NCBI GenBank assembly: GCA_027186245.1
Contig: CP114482.1
Coordinates: forward strand, 25,377,209 to 25,441,208
DNA: 64,000 bases
Direction of reading: 5' to 3'
Source of the DNA: Coriaria nepalensis
Lineage: Eukaryota > Streptophyta > Magnoliopsida > Cucurbitales > Coriariaceae
Below are positions 51,101 through 62,520 of this stretch, in pieces. The notes below the pieces were generated by a model, which was not told where the DNA came from, did not search any database, and saw nothing but the letters and a program-made list of their open reading frames with translations. The first letter of the stretch is position 1. Every line of letters begins with the position of its first letter. The position numbers and the translations under genes were made by a program.

Positions 51101-51899
51101 TGATATGCTTTCTAATGCTAAAATAATGCATTGTTGTCTTCAATAGACTAATTACAAGTTATGTAAGAAAATAAAATTTGAAGGGCGAAAATAGATTTCG
51201 TTCGAACTAATTTAGAATGATTTAATGACTAGAAGAGACTCAGTGACATGACTTTAAGGCTAAAAAAATGCATTGTTGCCTATAATAGATCAACTGCAAG
51301 TTATGCACGAAAGTCATGTTTAAATGCCGAATTTCATTCGAAGTGATTTAGAATGATTTACTGACTAAAAAAGACGCAAAAATATGATTTTAAGGCTAAA
51401 AAAATACATAGTTGCAATAAATAGATCAATTGCAAGTGATGCACGAAAGTCGCGTTTTAAATGCAAAAAGAGAATTGGTCGGAGGTGACTTCAAACAATT
51501 TAATGATTGAAAAGACTGAGTGATATGCTTTTTAACACTAAAATAATGCATTGTTGTCTTCAATAGACTAATTACAAGTTATGTAAGAAAATAATATCTG
51601 AAAGGCAAAAATAGAATTCGTTCGAATTAATTTAGAATGATTTAATGACTAAAAGAGACTCAATGACATGACTTTAAGGCTAAACAAATGCATTGTTGCC
51701 TTCAATAGATCAACTGCAAGTTACGCACGAAAGTCATGTTTAAAGGCCGAATTTCGTTCGAAGTGATTTAGAATGATTTACTGACTAAAAGAGACGCAAA
51801 AATATGACTTGAACGCTAAAAAATGCATAGTTTCCACCAATAGATCAATTGCAAGTTATGCACGAAAGTCGCGTTTTAAATGCAAAAAGAGAATTGGTT

Positions 51900-54500
51900 C
51901 GAAGTGCCTTCAAACAATTTAATGATTGAGAAGACTGAGTGATATGCTTTCTAACACTAAAATAATGCATTGTTGTATTTAGTAGATTAATTGCAAGTTA
52001 TGTAAAAAAATAATGTTTGAAGGGCGAAAATAGAATTCGTTCGAATTAATTTAGAATGATTTAATGACTAAAAGAGACTCAATGACATGACTTTAAGGCT
52101 AAACAAATGCATTGTTGCCTTCAATAGATCAACTGCAAGTTACGCACGAAAGTCATACTTAAAGGCCGAATTACGTTCGAAGTGATTTAGAATGATTTAC
52201 TGACTATAAGAGCCACAAAAATATGACTTGAACGCTAAAAAAGGCATAGTTGCCATCAATAGATCAATTGCAAGTTATGCACTAAAGTCGCGTTTTAAAT
52301 GCAAAAAGAGAATTGGTTCGAAGTGCCTTGAAAGAATTTAATGATTGAAAAGACTGAGTGATATGCTTTTTAATGCTAAAATAACGCAGTGTTGTCTTCA
52401 ATAGATTAATTACAAGTTATGTAAGAAAATAATATTTGAAGGGCGAAAATAGAATTCGTTCGAACTAATTTAGAATGATTTAATGACTAAAAGACACTCA
52501 ATGACATGACTCTAAAGCTAAACAAATGCATTGTTCCGTATAATAGATCAACTGCAAGTTACGCACGAAAGTCATGTTTAAAGGCCGAATTTCGTTCGAA
52601 GTGATTTAGAATGATTTACTGACTAAAAGAGACGCAAAAATATGACTTGAACGCTAAAAAATGCATAGTTGCCATCAATAGATCAATTTCAAGTTATGCA
52701 CGAAAGTCGCGTTTTAAATGCAAAAAGGGAATTGGTTCGAAGTGCCTTCAAACAATTTAATGATTGAAAAGACTGAGTGATATGCTTTTTAATGCTAAAA
52801 TAAAGCATTGTTGTCTTCAATAGATTAATTACAAGTTATGTAAGAAAATAATGTTTTAAGGGCGAAAATAGAATTCGTTCAAATTAATTTAGAATGATTT
52901 AATGACTAAAAGAGACTCAATGACATGACTTTAAGGCTAAACAAATGCATTGTTGCCTTCAATAGATCAACTGCAAGTTACGCACGAAAGTCATACTTAA
53001 AGGCCGAATTACGTTCGAAGTGATTTAGAATGATTTACTGACTATAAGAGCCGCAAAAATATGACTTGAACGCTAAAAAATGCATAGTTTCCACCAATAG
53101 ATCAATTGCAAGTTATGCACGAAAGTCGCGTTTTAAATGCAAAAAGAGAATTGGTTCGAAGTTCCTTCAAACAATTTAATGATTGAGAAGACTGAGTGAT
53201 ATGCTTTCTGACACTAAAATAATGCATTGTTGTCTTCAATAGACTAATTACAAGTTATGTAAGAAAATAAAATTTGAAGGGCGAAAATAGATTTCGTTCG
53301 AACTAATTTAGAATGATTTAATGATTAGAAGAGACTCAGTGACATGACTTTAAGGCTAAACAAATGCATTGTTGCCTATAATAGATCATCTGCAAGTTAT
53401 GCACGAAAGTCATGTTTAAATGCCGAATTTCATACGAAGTGATTTAGAATGATTTACTGACTAAAAAAGACGCAAAAATATGACTTGAACGCTAAAAAAT
53501 GCATAGTTGCCATCAATAGACCAATTGCAAGTTATGAACGAAAGTCGCGTTTTAAATGCAAAAAGAGAATTGGTTCGAAGTGCCTTTAAACAATTTAATG
53601 ATTGAAAAGACTGAGTGATATGCTTTTTAATGCTAAAATAATGCATTGTTGTATTTAGTAGATTAATTGCAAGTTATGTAAAAAAATAATGTTTGAAGGG
53701 CGAAAATAGAATTCGTTCGAATTAATTTAGAATGATTTAATGACTAAAAGAGACTCAATGACACGACTTTAAGGCTAAACAAATGCATTGTTGCCTTCAA
53801 TAGATCAACTGCAAGTTACGCACGAAAGTCATGTTTAAAGGCCGAATTTCGTTCGAAGTGATTTAGAATGATTTACTGACTAAAAGAGACGCAAAAATAT
53901 GACTTGAACGCTAAAAAATGCATAGTTGCCATCAATAGATCAATTTCAAGTTATGCACGAAAGTCGCGTTTTAAATGCAAAAAGAGAATTGGTTCGAAGT
54001 GCCTTCAAACAATTTAATGATTGAAAAGACTGAGTGATATGCTTTTTAATGCTAAAATAAAGCATTGTTGTCTTCAATAGATTAATTACAAGTTATGTAA
54101 GAAAATAATGTTTGAAGGGCGAAAATAGAATTCGTTCAAATTAATTTAGAATGATTTAATGACTAAAAGAGACTCAATGACATGACTTTAAGGCTAAACA
54201 AATGCATTGTTGCCTTCAATAGATCAACTGCAAGTTACGCACGAAAGTCATACTTAAAGGCCGAATTACGTTCGAAGTGATTTAGAATGATTTACTGACT
54301 ATAAGAGCCGCAAAAATATGACTTGAACGATAAAAAAGGCATAGTTGCCATCAATAGATCAATTGCAAGTTATGCACTAAAGTCGCGTGTTAAATGCAAA
54401 GAGAGAATTGGTTCGAAGTGCCTTCAAAGAATTTAATGATTGAAAAGACTGAGTGATATGCTTTTTAATGCTAAAATAAGGCAGTGTTGTCTTCAATAGA
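51900..54500 (+). repeat. Overlapping 1,257-, 1,676- and 2,095-bp duplications
   Basis: CAATTTCAAGTTATG is at 52,684 and 53,941 (1,257 bp = 3 x 419). The odd GTATTTAGTAG is at 51,975 and 53,651 (1,676 bp = 4 x 419). The CGCAGTG/GGCAGTG variant is at 52,385 and 54,480 (2,095 bp = 5 x 419). ACTATAAGAGCC in the C start recurs near 52,204, 53,041, 54,299 and 54,718. The different spacings mean several successive events involving the same units. Confidence 0.75.
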
Positions 54501-55980
54501 TTAATTACAAGTTATGTAAGAAAATAATATTTGAAGGGCGAAAATAGAATTCGTTCGAACTAATTTAGAATGATTTAATGACTAAAAGACACTCAATGAC
54601 ATGACTCTAAGGCTAAACAAATGCATTGTTCCGTATAATAGATCAACTGCAAGTTACGCACGAAAGTCATGTTTAAAGGCCGAATTTCGTTCGAAGTGAT
54701 TTAGAATGATTTACTGACTATAAGAGCCGAAAAAATATGACTTGAACGCTAAAAAAGGCATAGTTGCCATCAATAGATCAATTGCAAGTTATGCACGAAA
54801 GTCGCGTTTTAAATGCAAAAAGAGAATTGGTTCGAAGTACCTTCAAACAATTTAATGATTGAAAGGACTGAGTGATATGCTTTTTAATGCTAAAATAATG
54901 CATTGTTGTCTTCAATAGATTAATTACAAGTTATGTAAGAAAATAATATTTGAAGGGCGAAAATAGAATTCGTTCGAACTAATTTAGAATGATTTAATGA
55001 CTAGAAGGGACTCAATGACATGAATTTAAGGCTAAAGAAATGCATTGTTCCGTATAATAGATCAACTGCAAGTTACGCACGAAAGTCATGTTTAAAGGCC
55101 GAATTTCGTTCGAAGTGATTTAGAATGATTTACTGAGTAAAAAACACGCAAAAATATGACTTCAACGCTTCAAAAGGCATAGTTGCCATCAATAGATCAA
55201 TTGCAAGTTATGCACGAAAGTCGCGTTTTAAATGCAAAAAGAGAATTGGTTCGAAGTGCCTTCAAAGAATTTAATGATTGAAAAGACTGAGTGATATGCT
55301 TTTTAATGCTAAAATAATGCATTATTGTCATCAATAGATTAATTACAAGTTATGTAAGAAAATAATATTTGAAGGGCGAAAATAGAATTTGTTCGAACTA
55401 ATTTAGAATGATTTAATGACTAGAAGAGACTCAGTGACATGACTTTAAGGCTAAACAAATGCATTGTTGCCTATAATAGATCAACTGCAAGTTATGCACG
55501 AAAGTCATGTTTAAAGGCGGAATTTCGTTCGAAGTGATTTAGAAGGATTTACTGACTAAAAGAGACGCAAAAATATGACTTGAATGCTAAAAAATGCATA
55601 GTTGCCATCAATAGATCAATTGCAAGTTATGCACTAAAGTCGCATTTTAAATGCAAAAAGAGAATTTGTTCGAAGTGCCTTCAAACAATTTAATGATTGA
55701 AAAGACTGAGTGATATGCTTTTTAATGCCAAAATAATGCATTGTTGTCTTCAATAGATTAATTACAAGTTATGTAAGAAAATAATGTTTGAAGGGCGAAA
55801 ATAGAATTCGGTCGAATTAATTTAGAATGATTTAATCACTAAAAGAGACTCAATGACATGACTTTAAGGCTAAACAAATGCATTGTTGCCTTCAATAGAT
55901 CAACTGCAAGTTACGCACAAAAGTCATGTTTAAAGGCCGAATTTCGTTCGAAGTGATTTAGAAGGATTTATTGACTAAAA

Positions 55981-56816
55981 GAGACGCAAAAATATGACTT
56001 GAATGCTAAAAAATGCATAGTTGCCATCAATAGATCAATTGCAAGTTATGCACTAAAGTCGCGTTTTAAATGCAAAAAGAGAATTGGTTCGAAGTGCCTT
56101 CAAACAATTTAATGATTGAAAAGACTGAGTGATATGCCTTTTAATGCTAAAATAATGCATTGTTGTCTTCAATAGATTAATTACAAGTTATGTAAGAAAA
56201 TAATGTTTGAAGGGCAAAAATAGAATTCGTTCGAATTAATTTAGAATGATTTAAAGACTAAAAGAGACTCAATGACATGACTTTAAGGCTAAACAAATGC
56301 ATTGTTACCTTCAATAGATCAACTGCAAGTTACGCACGAAAATAATGTTTAAACGCTGAATTTCGTTCGAAGTGATTTAGAATGATTTACTGACTAAATG
56401 AGACGCAAAAATATGACTTGAATGCTAAAAAATGCATAGTTGCCATCAATAGATCAATTGCAAGTTATGCACTAAAGTCGCGTTTTAAATGCAAAAAGAG
56501 AATTGGTTCGAAGTGCTTTCAAACAATTTAATGATTGAAAAGACTGAGTGATATGCCTTTTAATGCTAAAATAATGCATTGTTGTCTTCAATAGATTAAT
56601 TACAAGTTATGTAAGAAAATAATGTTTGAAGGGCAAAAATAGAATTCGTTCGAATTAATTTAGAATGATTTAAAGACTAAAAGAGACTCAATGACATGAC
56701 TTTAAGGCTAAACAAATGCATTGTTACCTTCAATAGATCAACTGCAAGTTACGCACGAAAATAATGTTTAAACGCTGAATTTCGTTCGAAGTGATTTAGA
56801 ATGATTTACTGACTAA
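55981..56816 (+). repeat. Single-trimer tandem duplication (419 bp, two copies)
   Basis: Two adjacent units are almost identical. Both have GATATGCCTTTTAATGC (56,131 and 56,550), AAAATAATGTTTAAACGCTG and GTTACCTTC. One difference inside is GTGCCTTC versus GTGCTTTC near 56,512. The match ends where CTAAATGAG meets CTAAAAGAG near 56,816. This is a one-trimer amplification, the smallest in-phase step in the window. Confidence 0.83.
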
Positions 56817-58299
56817 AAGAGACGCAAAAATATGGCTTGAACGCTAAAAAATGCAGAGTTGCCATCAATAGATCAATTGCAGGTTATGCACCAAAGTCGC
56901 GTTTTAAATGCAAAAAGAGAATTGGTTCGAAGTGCCTTCAAACAATTTAATGATTGAAAAGACTGAGTGATATGCTTTTTAATGCTAAAATAATGCATTG
57001 TTGTCTTCAATAGATTAATTGCAAGTTATGTAAGAAAATAATGTTTGAATGGCGAAAATAGAATTCGTTCGAACTAATTTAGAATGATTTAATGACTAAA
57101 AGAGACTCAGTGACATGAATTTAAGGCTAAGGAAATGCATTGTTCCGTATAATAGATCAACTGCAAGTTACGCACGAAAGTCATGTTTAAAGGCCGAATT
57201 TTGTTCGATGTGATTTAGAATGATTTACTGAGTAAAAGAGACGCAAAAATATGACTTGAACACAAAAAAAGGCATAGTTGCCATCAATAGATCAATTGCA
57301 AGTTATGCACGAAAGTCGCGTTTGAAATGCAAAAAGAGAATTGGTTCGAAGTGCCTTCAAACAATTTAATGATTGAAAAGACTGAGTGATATGCTTTTTA
57401 ATGCTAAAATAATGGATTGTTGTCTTCAATAGATTAATTACAAGTTATGTAAGAAAATAATATTTGAAAGGCGAAAATAGAATTCGTTCGAACTAATTTA
57501 GAATTATTTAATGACTAAAAGAGACTCAGTGACATGAATTTAAGGCTAAAGAAATGCATTGTTCCGTATAATAGATCAACTGCAAGTTATGCACGAAAGT
57601 CATGTTTAAATGCCGAATTTCATACGAAGTGATTTAGAATGATTTACTGACTAAAAAAGACGCAAAAATATGACTTTAAAGCTCAAAAAATGCATAGTTG
57701 CCATCAATAGATCAATTGAAAATTATGCATGAAGATGGCGTTCTAAATGCAAAAAAAGAATTGGTTCGAAGTGCCTTCAAACAATTTAATGATTGAAAAG
57801 ACTGAGTGATATGCTTTTTAATGCTAAAATAATGGACTGTTGTCTTCGATAGATTAATTACAAGTTATGTAAGAAAATAATATTTGAATGGCGAAAATAG
57901 AATTCATTCGAACTAATTTAGAATGATTTAATGACTAGAAGAGACTCAGTGACATGTCTTTAAGGCTAAACAAATGCATTGTGGCCTATAATAGATCAAC
58001 TGCAAGTTATGCACGAAAGTCATGTTTAAATGCCGAATTTCATACCAAGTGATTTAGAATGATTTACTGACTAAAACAGACGCAAAAATATGGCTTGAAC
58101 GCTAAAAAATGCAGAGTTGCCATCAATAGATCAATTGCAAGTTAGGCACGAAAGTCGCGTTTTAAATGCAAAAAGAGAATTGGTTCGAAGTGCCTTCAAA
58201 CAATTTAATGATTGAAAAGACTGAGTGATATGCTTTTTAATGCTAAAATAATGCATTGTTGTCTTCAATAGATTAATTACAAGTTATGTAAGAAAATAA

Positions 58300-61200
58300 T
58301 GTTTGAAGGGCGAAAATAGAATTCGGTCGAATTAATTTAGAATGATTTAATGACTAAAAGAGACTCAATGACATGACTTTAAGGCTAAACAAATGCATTG
58401 TTGCCTTCAATAGATCAACTGCAAGTTCCGCACAAAAGTCATGTTTAAAGGCCGGATTTCGTTCGAAGTGATTTAGAATGATTTACTGACTAAAAGAGAC
58501 GCAAAAATATGACTTGAACGCTAAAAAAAGCATAGTTGCCATCAATAGATCAATTGCAAGTTATGCACGAAAGTCGCGTTTTAAATGCAAAAAGAGAATT
58601 GGTTCGAAGTGCCTTCAAACAATTTAATGATTGAAAAGACTGAGTGATATGCTTTTTAATGCTAAAATAATGCATTGTTGTCTTCAATAGATTAATTACA
58701 AGTTATGCAAGAAAATAATATTTGAAGGGCGAAAATAGAATTCGTTCGAACTAATTTAGAATGATTTAATGACTAGAAGAGACTCAGTGACATGACTTTA
58801 AAGCTAAACAAATGCATTGTTGCCTATAATAGATCAACTGCAAGTTATGCACGAAAGTCATGTTTAAATGCCGAATTTCATACGAAGTGATTTAGAATGA
58901 TTTACTGACTAAAAGAGACACAAAAATATGGCTTAAACGCTAAAAAATGCAGAGTTGCCATCAAAAGATCAATTGCAAGTTACGCACCAAAGTCGCGTTT
59001 TAAATGCAAAAAGAGAATTGGTTCGAAGTGCCTCCAAACAATTTAATGATTGAAAAGACTGAGTGATATGCTTTTTAATGGTAAAATAATGCATTGTTGT
59101 CTTCAACAGATGAATTGCAAGTTATGTAAGAAAATAATGTTTGAAGGGCGAAAATAGAATTTGGTCGAATTAATTTAGAATGATTTAATGACTAAAAGAG
59201 ACTCAATGACATGACTTTAAGGCTAAACAAATGCATTGTTGCCTTCAATAGATCAACTGCAAGTTACGCACGAAAGTCATGTTTAAAGGCCGAATTTCGT
59301 TCGAAGTGATTTAGAATGATTTACGGACTAATAGAGACGCAAAAATATGACTTGAACGCTAAAAAATGCAGAGTTGCCATCAATAGATCAATTGCAAGTT
59401 ATGCACCAAAGTCGCGTTTTAATTGCAAAAAGAGAATTGGTTCGAAGTGCCTTCAAACAATTTAATGATTGAAAAGACTGAGTGATATGCTTTTTAATGC
59501 TAAAATAATGCATTGTTGTCTTCAACAGATGAATTGCAAGTTATGTAAGAAAATAGTGTTTGAAGGGCGAAAATAGAATTCGGTCGAATTAATTTAGAAT
59601 GATTTAATGACTAAAAGAGACTCAATGACATGACCTTAAGGCTAAACAAATGCATTGTTGCCTTCAATAGATCAACTGCAAGTTACGCACGAAAGTCATG
59701 TTTAAAGGCCGAATTTCGTTCGAAGTGATTTAGAATGATTTACTGACTAAAAGAGACGCAAAAATATGACTTGAACGCTAAAAAAAGCATAGTTGCCATC
59801 AATAGATCAATTGCAAGTTATGCACGAAAGTCGCGTTTTAAATGCAAAAAGAGAATTGGTTCGAAGTGCCTTCAAACAATTTAATGATTGAAAAGACTGA
59901 GTGATATGCTTTTTAATGCTAAAATAATGCATTGTTGTCTTCAATAGATTAATTACAAGTTATGCAAGAAAATAATATTTGAAGGGCGAAAATAGAATTC
60001 GTTCGAACTAATTTAGAATGATTTAATGACTAGAAGAGACTCAGTGACATGACTTTAAGGCTAAACAAATGCATTGTTGCCTATAATAGATCAACTGCAA
60101 GTTATGCACGAAAGTCATGTTTAAATGCCGAATTTCATACGAAGTGATTTAGAATGATTTACTGACTAAAAGAGACGCAAAAATATGGCTTAAACGCTAA
60201 AAAATGCAGAGTTGCCATCAAAAGATCAATTGCAAGTTATGCACCAAAGTCGCGTTTTAAATGCAAAAAGAGAATTGGTTCGAAGTGCCTTCAAACAATT
60301 TAATGATTGAAAAGACTGAGTGATATGCTTTTTAATGGTAAAATAATGCATTGTTGTCTTCAACAGATGAATTGCAAGTTATGTAAGAAAATAATGTTTG
60401 AAGGGCGAAAATAGAATTCGGTCGAATTAATTTAGAATGATTTAATGACTAAAAGAGACTCAATGACATGACTTTAAGGCTAAACAAATGTATTGTTGCC
60501 TTCAATAGATCAACTGCAAGTTACGCACGAAAGTCATGTTTAAAGGCCGAATTTCGTTCGAACTGATTTAGAATGATTTACTGACTAAAAAAGACGCAAA
60601 AATATGACTTCAACGCTAAAAAAGGCATAGTTACCATCAATAGATCAATTGCAAGTTATGCACGAAAGTCGCGTTTTAAATGCAAAAAGAGAATTGGTTC
60701 GAAGTGCCTTCAAACAATATAATGATTGAAAAGACTGAGTGATATGCTTTTTAATGCTAAAATAATGCATTGTTGTCTTCAATAGATTAATTACAAGTTA
60801 TGTAAGAAAATAATATTTGAAGGGTGAAAATAGAATTCGTTCGAACTAATTTAGAATGATTTAATGACTACAAGAGACTCAGTGACATGACTTTAAGGCT
60901 AAACAAATGCATTGTTGCCTATAATAGATCAACTGCAAGTTATGCACGAAAGTCATGTTTAAATGCCGAATTTCATACGAAGTGATTTAGAATGATTTAC
61001 TGACTAAAAGAGACGCAAAAATATGGCTTGAACGCTAAAAAATGCAGAGTTGCCATCAATATATCAATTGCAAGTTATGGACGAAAGTCGCGTTTTAAAT
61101 GCAAAAAGAGAATTGGTTCGAAGTGCCTTCAAACAATTTAATGATTGAAAAGACTGAGTGATATGCTTTTTAATGCTAAAATAATGCATTGTTGTCTTCA

Positions 61201-62520
61201 ATAGATTAATTACAAGTTATGTAAGAAAATAATGTTTGAAGGGCGAAAATAGAATTCGGTCGAATTAATTTAGAATGATTTAATGACTAAAAGAGACTCA
61301 ATGACATGACTTTAAGGCTAAACAAATGCATTGTTGCCTTCAATAGATCAACTGCAAGTTACGCACGAAAGTCATGTTTAAAGGCCGAATTTCGTTCGAA
61401 GTGATTTAGAATGAGTTACGGACTAATAGAGACGCAAAAATATGACTTGAACGCTAAAAAATGCAGAGTTGCCATCAATAGATCAATTGCAAGTTATGCA
61501 CCAAAGTCGCGTGTTAATTGCAAAAAGAGAATTGGTTCGAAGTGCCTTCAAACAATTTAATGATTGAAAAGACTGAGTGATATGCTTTTTAATGCTAAAA
61601 TAATGCATTGTTGTCTTCAACAGATGAATTGCAAGTTATGTAAGAAAATAATGTTTGAAGGGCGAAAATAGAATTCGGTCGAATTAATTTAGAATGATTT
61701 AATGACTAAAAGAGACTCAATGACATGACTTTAAGGCTAAACAAATGCATTGTTGCCTTCAATAGATCAACTGCAAGTTACGCACGAAAGTCATGTTTAA
61801 AGGCCGAATTTCGTTCGAAGTGATTTAGAATGATTTACTGACTAAAAGAGACGCAAAAATATGACTTGAACGCTAAAAAAGGCATAGTTGCCATCAATAG
61901 ATCAATTGCAAGTTATGCACGAAAGTCGCGTTTTAAATGCAAAAAGAGAATTGGTTCGAAGTGCCTTCAAACAATTTAATGATTGAAAAGACTGAGTGAT
62001 ATGCTTTTAAATTCTAAAATAATGCATTTTTGTCTTCATTAGATTAATTACAAGTTATGCAAGAAAATAATATTTGAAGGGCGAAAATAGAATTCGTTCG
62101 AACTAATTTAGAATGATTTAATGACTAGAAGAGACTCAGTGACATGACTTTAAGGCTAGACAAATGCATTGTTGCCTATAATAGATCAACTGCAAGTTAT
62201 GCACGAAAGTCATGTTTAAATGCCGAATTTCATACGAAGTGATTTAGAATGATTTACTGACTAAAAGAGACGCAAAAATATGGCTTGAACGCTAAAAAAT
62301 GCAGAGTTGCCTTCAATAGATCAATTGCAAGTTATGCACCAAAGTCGCGTTTTAAATGCAAAAAGAGAATTGGTTCGAAGTGCCTTCAAACAATTTAATG
62401 ATTGAAAAGACTGAGTGATATGCTTTTTAATGCTAAAATAATGCATTGTTGTCTTCAACAGATGAATTGCAAGTTATGTAAGAAAATAATGTTTGAAGGG
62501 CGAAAATAGAATTCGGTCGA
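58300..62520 (+). repeat. Local duplications of 1,257 and 2,095 bp with CAGATGAATTGC A-type
   Basis: AAAAAGCATAGTTGCC recurs at 58,531 and 59,788 (1,257 bp, measured at CATAG). TTACGGACTAATAGAG recurs at 59,321 and 61,416 (2,095 bp), followed by the shared TTAATTGCAAAAAG change. Five A monomers carry TTCAACAGATGAATTGC (near 59,105, 59,524, 60,362, 61,620 and 62,459), and most of these are followed by the AATTCGGTCGAATT form of the dyad. Confidence 0.78.

Noticed and set aside
53461..53646. Short open frame of 61 codons on the minus strand, similar to the one at 1,691
   Set aside because: The similarity follows from both being the same part of the repeat. No start context, codon bias or conservation beyond the repeat supports a gene.
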